DNA of 64,000 bases from UBA6614 sp002433235 (GTDB lineage: Bacteria > Verrucomicrobiota > Verrucomicrobiia > Limisphaerales > UBA1100), in NCBI GenBank assembly GCA_002433235.1, contig DJHS01000059.1, forward strand, positions 5,054-69,053, written 5' to 3'. The translations under genes and the position numbers were made by a program. Shown one piece after another: positions 9,518 to 18,996 of the stretch. Positions within the stretch are counted from its first letter, which is position 1. Every line of letters starts with the position of its first letter. Under the pieces are notes generated by a model. The model was not told the origin of the DNA. It saw only the letters and a program-made list of their open reading frames with translations, and ran no database searches.

Positions 9518-11893
9518 TCAGTCGATGAAGCGAAATTCGTTGGAAAGAAACAACACTTGCGCCAGTTGGGCAAAGGCTTCGCTTCGCTTTTCACTCGGCG
9601 CGCCATCGAGGTAAGCCATCGCGTCCCGCATTTCCCCAGCGGTGGGATTGCGCTGATGGATTTTTCGGTACAACAGTTTCACCTGTTTAGCTCCCAGCTC
9701 CCCCTGCCCATCCGCACTCTTTAAAAACTGCCCGGATTGACCCTGCAAGAACGGGCTGTTCATCAGGAACAACGCCTGCTGCGGCACGATATTCTCAAAC
9801 CTTTCCGGACAATGGGCATCCGGACTGGCAAAATCGAAGGTACGGAAAACGTCCGGCAGATTTTGCCGATCAATAAAACCGTAAAGGGTGCGGCGCGGCG
9901 TCGTGGGATGTCTGGCAATATCTACCGGACGGCCGCCCACGGCTAAGTCCAGTTGGCCACTGGCCGACAGGATGCTGTCCCGCATGGCCTCGAAACTCAG
10001 CCGTTGACGCTTCATTTTCCAAAGGAGGGCATTGTCCGGATCCGTGCCCGCGCACTCAGAGCGATTCATACTGGATTGCTGATAGGTTGCGGACAGGAGA
10101 ATCAAGCGGTGCAGTTTTTTGATCGACCAGCCCTCGGCCACGAAACGCGCCGCCAGCCAATCCAGCAACCGCGGATGCGTCGGCCGCTCGGCACGCAGAC
10201 CGAAGTCGCTGGGCGTGGTTACTAGGCCGCGGCCAAAGTGATGCGCCCAAACGCGGTTCACCAATACCCGCGCGGTCAGCGGATTTTCTAGATGTGCGAT
10301 GGCCTCGGCCAGTTCCAGACGGCCACTGCCCCGGGCAAACGGTTTGCGATCGGGCGCCAAATGCTTGAGAAATTGCCGGGGCACCTTGGGGCCACGATTG
10401 TGCCGACTGCCACGCACGTAGATGTAGGGCTCCACCGGGCGCGGCTTGTCATTCAGCACATGCGCGCGCGGCGGCGAGCCCGGATGTGTCGCCGCCAGTT
10501 TACCCAACTGGGAACGCATGGTCCGCAACTGGTTCCGTTTTCCAAAAAGCAAGCTGTTGGGGTCGCCCTCACCCAGATTTTCCGGAACCGTGGCCGGTGT
10601 GCCGGGACCCAGCACAACCAAGCGAATCGCCTCCCAATTGGCATCAGGCAGCCCCTCGGCATCAGGGTGTTTTTTGCGGAGCTCATTCCAGCGCTTCTCC
10701 GATTCCTTGAAAAGCGCAGAGTATAGTGCCGCCAAGTCCTTTCCCGCCGCGGCATTTGCCACCAAAGGATTGCCGCCCTCCTTTGCTCCAAACCACTTCA
10801 GAAAAACGGGGTGCTTTTCCGCTTTCCACCTCACCAGTGCGCGCTGCCAGTTGCGAAAGGCGATGGCATTCAGCTTCCGCTGGGTCAGCCATGTATCGAG
10901 TGCCTTGCCGGTCAATTTTTTACGCGCGACCTCACGAACCGCCTGCATATATTCACCCGCCCGGCGGCGTAGTTCCGCGCGCCCCTTGGCGTATGTCTCC
11001 CGGCGAAAGGCCTCAATGGCGGCCTCGCGTCCGGCTTTTTCCTTAAGATACTCCGCGTGGCGTGGGGACGGCGGACCACCCAGTTTCGGCAAATCTTCCG
11101 GCTCCATGCTGCTGGCAAAAACGCCGTGCAGCGAATAGTAATCCGCCGTTGGCACTGGGTCATATTTGTGATCGTGACAGCGTGCACAGGTGACGGTCAA
11201 TCCCATGAAGCCGCGCGTAACGACGTCGATGCGATCGTCGATGATATCATCCTGCCTGTTCAAAAACCGGCGACCCAAGGTCAGGAAACCCATCGCCGCT
11301 AGCGCACGCTTGTCATCACCCAAGTTCAGGTGATCCGCCGCAATCTGCTCGAGAATAAACCGATTGAACGGCAGGTCTTCATTAAAGGACCGTACAACAT
11401 AATCGCGGTAGGTGTACGAGTAGGGGTATCGCCGGTCCACACCCACGCCCACGTAGCCCTTGTTGTCCGCGTAACGCGCGACATCCAGCCAATGCCGCCC
11501 CCAGTGCTCGCCGTAGTGCGGGGAGGCCAGCAGGCGATCCACCAACCGCGGCCAGGCATCGGGCGCCTTGTCCGCCTCAAAACGACGCACATTATCAAAG
11601 GTGGGCGGAAGACCAGTGAGCCCCAGCGTCGCCCGGCGGATGAGTGCATGGCGTTCAGCCCGCGGCGAAGGCGACCAGCCGCGTGATTCCAATCGTGCCA
11701 GCACAAACCGATCCACCGGCGTACGCACCCATTTGCCTCCCTGTACCGATGGCAGGGGTGGTTCTTTAACTGGCTGAAACGCCCAGTGGGTCCGGACCTT
11801 TTCCGGCGGCGACAATGGCGGTGAATGCGCGCCCCATGCAAAAGTGGAAAGCAACAGGCAGCCACCCGCGACAGCTGGACCACCCATACTCAC
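9518..11893 (-). CDS. DUF1549 and DUF1553 domain protein (PSD1-type, lacking the N-terminal cytochrome domain)
   Basis: The 791 residues have a short signal peptide (PAVAGGCLLLSTFAWG), a DUF1549 region (TPVDRFVLARLESRGW, ATLGLTGLPPTF, HYGEHWGRHWLDVARYAD, and CARCHDHKYDPVP with a CxxCH sequence) and a C-terminal DUF1553 region (NPLTARVLVNRVWAHHFGRGL, PSDFGLRAERPTHPRLLDWLA, SATYQQSS, PQQALFLMNSPF). Many homologues have an extra cytochrome c-type domain at the N-terminus, which is absent here. The start is GTG at 11893, overlapping the upstream stop by four bases, or ATG at 11887. The partner DUF1501 gene follows after 17 bases, the standard PVC pair. Function is unknown; the CxxCH is conserved in the family and suggests redox or heme chemistry. 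Confidence 0.93.
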   Translation of the reverse strand: MSMGGPAVAGGCLLLSTFAWGAHSPPLSPPEKVRTHWAFQPVKEPPLPSVQGGKWVRTPVDRFVLARLESRGWSPSPRAERHALIRRATLGLTGLPPTFDNVRRFEADKAPDAWPRLVDRLLASPHYGEHWGRHWLDVARYADNKGYVGVGVDRRYPYSYTYRDYVVRSFNEDLPFNRFILEQIAADHLNLGDDKRALAAMGFLTLGRRFLNRQDDIIDDRIDVVTRGFMGLTVTCARCHDHKYDPVPTADYYSLHGVFASSMEPEDLPKLGGPPSPRHAEYLKEKAGREAAIEAFRRETYAKGRAELRRRAGEYMQAVREVARKKLTGKALDTWLTQRKLNAIAFRNWQRALVRWKAEKHPVFLKWFGAKEGGNPLVANAAAGKDLAALYSALFKESEKRWNELRKKHPDAEGLPDANWEAIRLVVLGPGTPATVPENLGEGDPNSLLFGKRNQLRTMRSQLGKLAATHPGSPPRAHVLNDKPRPVEPYIYVRGSRHNRGPKVPRQFLKHLAPDRKPFARGSGRLELAEAIAHLENPLTARVLVNRVWAHHFGRGLVTTPSDFGLRAERPTHPRLLDWLAARFVAEGWSIKKLHRLILLSATYQQSSMNRSECAGTDPDNALLWKMKRQRLSFEAMRDSILSASGQLDLAVGGRPVDIARHPTTPRRTLYGFIDRQNLPDVFRTFDFASPDAHCPERFENIVPQQALFLMNSPFLQGQSGQFLKSADGQGELGAKQVKLLYRKIHQRNPTAGEMRDAMAYLDGAPSEKRSEAFAQLAQVLFLSNEFRFID

Positions 11894-13308
11894 TTTCGCT
11901 CGAATCGAGGACGCACCGTCAAACCGCGAATAGTCACACCCCCCGGCACTGCGTTGATTGAACCACTATCGAGTCGAAAAACCCTCACGTCACCAGCCGC
12001 TCCCGGCTCCACTGCCTGTTCCACCAGCGTATTCCAAAGCGCGCCCTCCACCGCTCCCTGCAACCGCTGAACGCCGCCACTGCGCGGGCTGGGCTGGCTT
12101 TGCGGGTTCAACCGTTGTTGAAGCCTTTGCTCAACCCATTTGATTGTGCCCTTCAGCTTCGTGTCATCCGCAAACTTGTCCTTATACGCCTGCAACAAGG
12201 TCAACTTACGCTGTGTAGCCTCCTTGGTACCGTTGTTGTAGGCCAAGTTGCTGATCGCGTTGCGCCGAAGGCTCGCCAAACCTGTCTCCTCCATGATCTT
12301 ACGAAACATCGCCTCCGCCCCGGCGTCTGTGCCCACATACCGGAGCACATGATAGGTCAGCGTACTCACGTAACGCGGATCGAGCCTTTCGTCCTGACAT
12401 GCCGCCGCCAACACCGGGACCGCCCGGGCTCCCAGTGTTCGGTTCAGATAACCCACCACATCCGTATCCACCCGGCCATCCTCGCGCACAATCAAGTACT
12501 GCGCCACCTCCACAAAAGTTTCATCCTTATACTTGGTCAACAAGCCAAAGAGATACTTACGATTATAGTAGTCCAGCTTACCCGGCCCCGCGACCTTTGG
12601 AGGATCCGCCAGCAAGTCATGCGTCACCGTCAATACCTTGTCGCTGTACTTGGGTCCCGACATTTCCTCCAGCAGACGATCCAGCGTGGCCACCTCAATG
12701 CCTCGAGCCGTTGTATCCAGCGCCCGCAACAGCGCCCCCTCAGCGTGTCCGTCCCCGATCCGGGCCAGCACCTCAAACAACCCCATCCGCAACGAAACCG
12801 GCAACGCAAATTCCGTGTTCATCGTGTATTGCGCCCGGCCGTTGTACGACCACTGGACCTTTTTCGACTGGCCTTCACCCGCCGGCTTGGATTGATTGGA
12901 GACGTAACGATAGGTCGGCCCCGTGATGCCGTACTCGATATCCTTGTTCTCTTCCAGAAACGCCCCAATCGGCAACACCGCATCCGGCCCTACGTTCACC
13001 AAGGACTCCAGCAGAAAAATGACCCGGCGCGTATCCAGCGTCTTCGTTTCCCCAGATAGCGCCAAGGCCTTCAACTCCGCCAGCACCGCATCCGCCAAGC
13101 CCCTAACGGCCACGCCTTCCAGCCCCAGCTTCTCCTCCACCTCGCGCACCCGCTTCACCAGTCCACGCGTTTTCTCCACCTGTCGCTCCCGAGCCGGCGC
13201 CTCATGCTTCTCAAGCCGCTCCCGCGCCGTTCGCGGTTTCCCCGGCCCCGCCGGCTGATTGCATCCAGCCACCAACAACGCACACCCCATCAAAACAAAT
13301 TTTTCCAT
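11890..13308 (-). CDS. Predicted lipoprotein with HEAT-like helical repeats, function unknown
   Basis: Starting at ATG 13308 the protein begins MEKFVLMGCALLVAGCNQPAG, a clear lipoprotein signal with lipobox VAGC, which is why this start is preferred over the upstream one at 13368. A highly charged Arg/Glu segment follows (RERLEKHE to EEKLGLEG), then a predominantly helical body with scattered HEAT/Armadillo-like units (RRVIFLLESLVNVGPDAVLPIGAFL, LYRKIMEETG-type and RRNAISNLAYNNG). I recognise no enzyme motif. It overlaps the DUF1549/DUF1553 gene by four bases and is the first gene of that operon, so it probably works with that secreted pair at the membrane. Confidence 0.75.
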   Translation of the reverse strand: MEKFVLMGCALLVAGCNQPAGPGKPRTARERLEKHEAPARERQVEKTRGLVKRVREVEEKLGLEGVAVRGLADAVLAELKALALSGETKTLDTRRVIFLLESLVNVGPDAVLPIGAFLEENKDIEYGITGPTYRYVSNQSKPAGEGQSKKVQWSYNGRAQYTMNTEFALPVSLRMGLFEVLARIGDGHAEGALLRALDTTARGIEVATLDRLLEEMSGPKYSDKVLTVTHDLLADPPKVAGPGKLDYYNRKYLFGLLTKYKDETFVEVAQYLIVREDGRVDTDVVGYLNRTLGARAVPVLAAACQDERLDPRYVSTLTYHVLRYVGTDAGAEAMFRKIMEETGLASLRRNAISNLAYNNGTKEATQRKLTLLQAYKDKFADDTKLKGTIKWVEQRLQQRLNPQSQPSPRSGGVQRLQGAVEGALWNTLVEQAVEPGAAGDVRVFRLDSGSINAVPGGVTIRGLTVRPRFERK

Positions 13309-13487
13309 ACTGAACTTCACAACCCTTCGACGCCAAGCATCCCTTATTTCCTCACACCCGCAACCCAAAATTTATCCCACCCCACCGTTTTTAACTTACA
13401 AAGATTCCTACCAAACAACCCAAGCATCCCGCACGACCCCAAATTTCCTTGCCCCGCAAATCCGCCAGCGGCTACGGTGCCCGACGC

Positions 13488-13563
13488 GCCAGTGTAGCTC
13501 AGTTGGTAGAGCAATGGTTTCGTAAACCATAGGTCACCGGTTCGAGTCCGGTCACTGGCTCCA
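13488..13563 (+). tRNA. tRNA-Thr (anticodon CGT)
   Basis: GCCAGTG acceptor pairs with CACTGGC, discriminator T, and the CCA end is encoded. D-arm AGCTCAGTTGGTAGAGC, anticodon stem-loop ATGGT-TTCGTAA-ACCAT with anticodon CGT, T-arm CACCGGTTCGAGTCCGGT. It lies 20 bases upstream of the cytochrome-dehydrogenase start codon. Confidence 0.96.
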
Positions 13564-13583
13564 GTTTTCAACCGCACCGCGCC

Positions 13584-16127
13584 ATGAAAACGCTTTCCAC
13601 TCTTACTGCCCTTTTTTGCTTCGCAAACATCCTGCACGCCGCCGCACCCAAGTCGCCCGATCCACGTATTGTGGTTGAACTGGTGAGCGAGGCGCCAGAC
13701 ATCGTGACGCCCACCGGCCTAGGAGTAGATGGCCAAGGCCGCGTGATTGTCATCGAGAGCCACACGCATTTCCGGCCGAAGGATTACGACGGCCCCGAGC
13801 GTGACCGCGTGCTGATGTTTACAATGAACGAAAACGGCAAGGCCAAACGCTCCATTTTTTTCGAGGGCCTCAATATGGGCATGGATGTTGCCGTCGGCCA
13901 CGATGGCTGGGTTTACCTTGCTGAGCGTAGCCGCATTCTGCGCGTGAAGGACACCACCGGTAACGGCAGGGCAAACAAGACCGAGGATGTCATCGTGATG
14001 AAAACCACCGGCACCTATCCCCACAATGGCCTCAGCGGTCTGTGTTTTGATGGGGAAGGAAATCTCGTTTTTGGCCTCGGCGAGAACCTTGGCCATCCTT
14101 ACACGATGACCGGCCGTGATGGCCGGAAGATTGAGGGTGCCAAGGGTATCGGCGGAGGCGTGTTTCGCTGCACCGCAGAGGGCAACAAACTTGAACAAAT
14201 CGCGCGTGGCTTCTGGAATCCATTCGGTGTTTGCGTGGATAATTGGGGCCGCATTTTCGCCGTGGACAACGATCCCGGCAACAGTCCCCCCTGTCGATTG
14301 CTGCATGTGGTCCAAGACGGCGATTACGGTTATCGCTACAAGTACGGCCGCCGCGGCATCCATCCATTTCTGGCCTGGGATGGCGAACTTATCGGCACAC
14401 TCCCAATGGTTCACGGCACAGGCGAAGGCCCTTGTGAGATAATCCAGTTTGATTCCTCCATCTTCCCCGGAGAATATCGTGGCCGCCTTCTGGTCACCTC
14501 ATGGGGGGACCATCGTGTCGAGATGTATTCGCTCAAGCGCAAGGGCGCTTCCGTTGCCGCCAACATGTCCCCTCTCGTGCAAGGCGATGACTCCTTCCGC
14601 CCCGTCGGCCTCGCCATGGCCCCCAATGGCCACCTGTATCTCAGCGATTGGGGTAGCAGTTCCTACAACCTCAACAAGAAAGGCCGGCTCTGGCGCATTC
14701 GGCCAGTGAAAGATTTTAAGGCAAAACCGCTGGTTGAACCATTGCACGTGGCACATGACCGACAACGACTGCGGACCCTTGCAGAATCCAAAATCTCAAA
14801 GCCGGACGATCTTGACGCTCTGATAAACACAGCTGCAACAAACACAGACCCTTTCATGCGCCACGCTGCCTTGAAAGGCCTCAGCCGAGGGCTGGCCGGG
14901 GCAGACTTCAATCTGCTGGAAGCCGCCAGTCTCACTGCTCGCCAAAAGGCTGCGCTATTTTTCGCCAATCGCTCCAAGTACGGGCCTATCCTAAAGGGCC
15001 GACTCTCCCCGGATTCGGAACCGCGCGAGGTGCTGTTCGAGTATGCGCGCTGGATTGCCGACACCAAGCAACTGACCGCGCGGGAGGAGATTGAGGCTCA
15101 TTTGCACCGTGGCCCGGCTGGCTACAGCCTCTTTCGGGCCTATCTGGCCTGCCTCGATGAATTGGATAGCCGAGCCAACCCGGATCGCTTCAACGAAAAA
15201 TACGCACTGCCATTGCTGCAAAAGAAAGACACAAACGACGCCCTCCGCGCCAACCTGCTCCGCTATTTTCCCTCCAAGCACAGGGTCATCGATTCTAGAA
15301 AACTCGTTGCTTGGCTCAACACCGGAAACATGGCCCTGCGCCGCGAGGCGATTTGGAAAATGCGCGCGCATTACGACGAACATTCGCACATGGCCTTGCG
15401 CCAACTGGCCTTAAATCCAAAAGAACCCCTCCCTCTTCGCGCTGCTGCCACGGCAGTGATGGGCACAAGCACTTCACCCGACACCGACACCTTGATGGAA
15501 ATTGCCCAGCTCAAGGAACCCTCCCTCCGCACCGAAGCCATGCGCAGCCTTATCGGCGCACATCACGAGGTGAATACAGAAAGGAAACTGGCAGCATACA
15601 ACACGCCCCTCGCCAACCGTGCCTTGGGCAAACCTTTCCAAAAAAACCCGCCTGACACAAAGAATACCGCCGCCTGGCTAAAGCGTTTGGATTCTCTCCC
15701 GGGAAAAGCCAGCCCTGCCGCAGGGGAACGCATTTTCCATCACACCAAAATTGCCACCTGCGGCAAGTGCCACCAAGTCAACGAACGCGGCATCCGCGTT
15801 GGACCAGACCTCACGCATATTGGACGGGGCATGTCACGCGAGCGATTATTGGAATCCATCCTGCAGCCGAACAAGGAGATTTCGCCCTACCTGCGCACGT
15901 GGGTAATTACCATGGATGACGGAAAAGTACACAGCGGTATTGCCATGCGCCGTGGAGGCAATGCGGAGGTTTATCTCGGCATTGACGGCCGGGAAACCCG
16001 CCTCGATAAACGGCGCATTAAATCAAAAATTGAAAGCAACCATTCCCTCATGCCAACCGGTCTCGCCCTCACCCTCACCCCCGGCGAACTCCGTGATTTG
16101 CTCGCCTTCCTGCTGACGGACCGCTGA
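13584..16127 (+). CDS. Secreted PVC-type membrane-bound dehydrogenase with C-terminal heme-binding domain
   Basis: The 847 residues have a signal peptide (MKTLSTLTALFCFANILHA), a beta-propeller glucose/sorbosone-dehydrogenase-like region of the PVC membrane-bound dehydrogenase type (PTGLGVDGQGRVIVIESHTH, LCFDGEGNLVFGLGENLGHP, NPFGVCVDNWGRIFAVDNDP), a helical HEAT-like middle (DALINTAATNTDPFMRHAALKG), and a C-terminal PVC heme domain with C726-x-x-C729-H730 followed by RVGPDLTHIGRGMSRERLLESILQPNKEI. A covalently bound c-type heme and a periplasmic or outer-surface electron-transfer role are expected. The next gene has the same architecture. Substrate cannot be told from sequence. Confidence 0.92.
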   Translation: MKTLSTLTALFCFANILHAAAPKSPDPRIVVELVSEAPDIVTPTGLGVDGQGRVIVIESHTHFRPKDYDGPERDRVLMFTMNENGKAKRSIFFEGLNMGMDVAVGHDGWVYLAERSRILRVKDTTGNGRANKTEDVIVMKTTGTYPHNGLSGLCFDGEGNLVFGLGENLGHPYTMTGRDGRKIEGAKGIGGGVFRCTAEGNKLEQIARGFWNPFGVCVDNWGRIFAVDNDPGNSPPCRLLHVVQDGDYGYRYKYGRRGIHPFLAWDGELIGTLPMVHGTGEGPCEIIQFDSSIFPGEYRGRLLVTSWGDHRVEMYSLKRKGASVAANMSPLVQGDDSFRPVGLAMAPNGHLYLSDWGSSSYNLNKKGRLWRIRPVKDFKAKPLVEPLHVAHDRQRLRTLAESKISKPDDLDALINTAATNTDPFMRHAALKGLSRGLAGADFNLLEAASLTARQKAALFFANRSKYGPILKGRLSPDSEPREVLFEYARWIADTKQLTAREEIEAHLHRGPAGYSLFRAYLACLDELDSRANPDRFNEKYALPLLQKKDTNDALRANLLRYFPSKHRVIDSRKLVAWLNTGNMALRREAIWKMRAHYDEHSHMALRQLALNPKEPLPLRAAATAVMGTSTSPDTDTLMEIAQLKEPSLRTEAMRSLIGAHHEVNTERKLAAYNTPLANRALGKPFQKNPPDTKNTAAWLKRLDSLPGKASPAAGERIFHHTKIATCGKCHQVNERGIRVGPDLTHIGRGMSRERLLESILQPNKEISPYLRTWVITMDDGKVHSGIAMRRGGNAEVYLGIDGRETRLDKRRIKSKIESNHSLMPTGLALTLTPGELRDLLAFLLTDR

Positions 16128-16182
16128 TTGGCCGGACGCACACTCGGCTTGCCCTCACTGTCCTCGGCGATACAATCCGCCC

Positions 16183-18996
16183 ATGTTCGCCCGCTTAGTC
16201 GCTCTCTTTCTGGCTGTCACCTTTTCCGCCCAAGCCGCCCCAGACTGGATCTGGGCCAAACACAAGACCCCATTTAAGAATGTCACCCTAAGCCATCAAT
16301 TCGAGGTGCCGGCAAAACCCAAATCTGCCAAGCTGCGCCTCATTGCGGATGGCACGGTACTGCGCTTGAACATCAACGGCAAACCTGTCGCCATCGCCGA
16401 GCCCTTCGGCCCCGTGGTTGAAATTGATGCCCTCCACCACCTTAAGGCCGGCCCCAATCAAATTACCTTGTCCGGGAAAGCCGTCACGGGAATTGCCGCT
16501 GCAGCCTTGCACTTGAAAATTGAAATGGCCAACGGCAAGGCCATCACCATCGCCACCTCGCCCGCATGGAAAACCGCCAAACCCGAGGCCAAGATTTTTT
16601 CCACGGGTGACTTGGGAGTGGAACATTGGTGGAACCTGCCTCCCCTGGTGATTGATGAGGCGGATGACTACACGCAATGGAAACGCGCCAGCAATGCCAA
16701 GGCCGGCACTGACCCGACAACTTTTCAGCTGTTGCCGGGATTCAAGGCCGCGTTACTTCGCTCTGCACAGCCTGACGAAAACTCATGGGTGAGCATCGCC
16801 TTTGATCCCGAAGGCCGGATCACCGTGGGTCGCGAGGACAAGGGGCTCCTTCGCTACACCTTGTCCGCCAGCCGCGAAAAGGTCATCCGCGCGGAATCCA
16901 TCAATGACGACCTTCGCGAATGCCGCGGCCTGCTCTACGCCCACGGCAGCCTCTACGCCAGCGCCAACAACTCGAAAGGGCTTTACCGTCTCCGCGACAC
17001 GGATGGCGACGGGGCTTTTGATGAGAAAAAACTCCTGCACACCAGCAACGGCGGTGTGGGCCATGGCCGCAACGACTTGGCGCTGGGACCGGATGGCAAA
17101 ATCTATGTCATCCACGGTGATTCCATTCAACTGCCCAAGGTGGCAGACCGGATGTCGCCCGTGCGGAGAAAATATCAACCCTTCCGCATGAACGAAGGTC
17201 ACGTGTTGCGAATGGATGCGGACGGTTCCAACAAGGAAATTTTTTGTGGCGGTTTGCGCAACCCCTACGGCATAGCCTTCAATACCGATGGCGAAGCCTT
17301 TACCTATGATGCAGACGCGGAGTTCGACATGGGCACGCCATGGTATCGCCCCACACAGGTCAAACACCTGACCAGTGGCGCGGATTTTGGATGGCGGGCG
17401 GTGACCGGTAGTTGGCCATCCTACTTTCCTGATCATCCGGACAACACCCAGCCCACACTCGACATCGGTAAAGGCTCGCCCACAGGCGTGAAGTTTGGCA
17501 CGGGCAGCCATTTCCCCACCAAATACCAAAAGGCGCTATTTATTCTGGACTGGACCTACGGCCGCATCCTCGCCGTGCATCTGCGCCCGCGCGGCAGCAC
17601 TTATATGGGGGCCGCGGAGGTATTCCTGCGCGGACAACCCTTGAATGTCACCGACCTTGACTTTGGTCCGGACGGAGCCATGTACTTTGTAACCGGCGGA
17701 CGCAAAACTCAAAGCGCCTTGTACCGGGTGACATACACAGGCCCCAGCACACAACCGCGAGCGGCAACCCCCCAAGAATCCGCCCGCGCCAAGCAGGCCG
17801 AAGCATTCCGCAAAGCCCGCCGGCAAGCCGAACAGTTTCACGGCAAAAAAAGATTCACATATCAACCGGATCACCCCGATCCCCGCGTTCGCCACGCGTG
17901 GCGGATCACCTTTGAACATGCGGGCAAACAGGTCTTGACCGGGCCCAAGCCCAACTTCGCGAATCTCACCGCCGAAGCCAACCTGCTTGGAGACCAGGCC
18001 AAATTAAAGTTGATTAAGGATTGGCCTTCGCTGCTTCCCTCCGAGCAACTGGCCTATATTGACCTGATTCGTCGGGGCGTGGAACGCGGCGCCTTCACAT
18101 CAAGGCACGCCTCCGCCATCCAGAAAAATCTACAGCCGCACTTCCCCAACACATCCCCTTCCGTCAATCAGGCCCTTGCGCCGCTGCTCATTCAGCTAAA
18201 CCCAGCCCAAGCCGTACCTCAAACCGTAAAGCTGCTAGACGCGAGCAGCAATCAACGCGAACGCATCCACTACCTCTACCACCTCCGCCACGCAAAGACT
18301 GGTTGGTCGCCCGAATCACGCCGCACTTTTTTCCGCATCCTCGGCACCTACGACACTTTTCTCGGCGGACGTGGCCTGCCACAGGCTCTGGGCAAAATTC
18401 GCACCGAGGCTGAAGCCACCTTGACCGACGGAGAGAAAAGGCAGCTGGCTGATATCATCAAACAAAAACCTCAACTCCCCCCTCTGCCCGACTTAACGGG
18501 GCGGACCCTAGTTAAGCAATGGGTACCCGCAGACTTTAATGGTGTGCTTGATTTCGATGCCGAAAAACGGGACTTGGCGAATGGCAAGAAGATGTTTGCC
18601 GTGGCAATGTGCAGCCGGTGCCATCGGCACGGACGCGAGGGATACCCCATCGGCCCAGACCTCACCCACGTGGCCAGCCGGTTCGGGCGCGCTGATCTTC
18701 TGGCGGAAATCCTCGAGCCTTCCAAGACCATCGCGGAAAATTATCAAACCACCATCCTACACCTGAAAGATGGCCGCCAACTCGCCGGCCAAATCATCCC
18801 CAACCTTGACTACCGGGCACCCACGCTGCAGCTTGCGGAAAACCCGCTGCACCCGGACAAAATCACCAGAATTCCCAAGGAACAAATTACCCACCGACGC
18901 CATTCGGAGACATCCCTAATGCCCCCGGGCCTGGTGAACCTGCTGACCAAAGAGGAAATCCTGAATCTGTTGGCCTGGCTGGAAAGCGGCCGTTGA
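16183..18996 (+). CDS. Secreted PVC-type dehydrogenase with C-terminal heme-binding domain (second copy)
   Basis: 937 residues with signal peptide (MFARLVALFLAVTFSAQA), an N-terminal beta-sandwich-like stretch (residues 20-160, DWIWAKHKTPFKNVTLSHQF, absent from the neighbouring paralogue), a propeller domain (AFDPEGRITVGREDKGLLRY, LALGPDGKIYVIHGD, NPYGIAFNTDGEAFTYDAD, FGPDGAMYFVTGGR), a helical middle, and a C-terminal PVC heme domain with C810-x-x-C813-H814 and YPIGPDLTHVASRFGRADLL. It follows the first copy after 55 bases on the same strand and probably forms a unit with it. The stop codon TGA directly abuts the stop of the convergent gene in a TGATCA palindrome, leaving no room for a separate terminator. 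Confidence 0.92.
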   Translation: MFARLVALFLAVTFSAQAAPDWIWAKHKTPFKNVTLSHQFEVPAKPKSAKLRLIADGTVLRLNINGKPVAIAEPFGPVVEIDALHHLKAGPNQITLSGKAVTGIAAAALHLKIEMANGKAITIATSPAWKTAKPEAKIFSTGDLGVEHWWNLPPLVIDEADDYTQWKRASNAKAGTDPTTFQLLPGFKAALLRSAQPDENSWVSIAFDPEGRITVGREDKGLLRYTLSASREKVIRAESINDDLRECRGLLYAHGSLYASANNSKGLYRLRDTDGDGAFDEKKLLHTSNGGVGHGRNDLALGPDGKIYVIHGDSIQLPKVADRMSPVRRKYQPFRMNEGHVLRMDADGSNKEIFCGGLRNPYGIAFNTDGEAFTYDADAEFDMGTPWYRPTQVKHLTSGADFGWRAVTGSWPSYFPDHPDNTQPTLDIGKGSPTGVKFGTGSHFPTKYQKALFILDWTYGRILAVHLRPRGSTYMGAAEVFLRGQPLNVTDLDFGPDGAMYFVTGGRKTQSALYRVTYTGPSTQPRAATPQESARAKQAEAFRKARRQAEQFHGKKRFTYQPDHPDPRVRHAWRITFEHAGKQVLTGPKPNFANLTAEANLLGDQAKLKLIKDWPSLLPSEQLAYIDLIRRGVERGAFTSRHASAIQKNLQPHFPNTSPSVNQALAPLLIQLNPAQAVPQTVKLLDASSNQRERIHYLYHLRHAKTGWSPESRRTFFRILGTYDTFLGGRGLPQALGKIRTEAEATLTDGEKRQLADIIKQKPQLPPLPDLTGRTLVKQWVPADFNGVLDFDAEKRDLANGKKMFAVAMCSRCHRHGREGYPIGPDLTHVASRFGRADLLAEILEPSKTIAENYQTTILHLKDGRQLAGQIIPNLDYRAPTLQLAENPLHPDKITRIPKEQITHRRHSETSLMPPGLVNLLTKEEILNLLAWLESGR

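Noticed and set aside
12100..13059. 319-residue plus-strand open frame
   Set aside because: Antisense to the HEAT-like lipoprotein gene; composition is typical of a shadow frame.
16783..17529. 248-residue minus-strand open frame
   Set aside because: Antisense to the second cytochrome-dehydrogenase gene, whose domains are clear.
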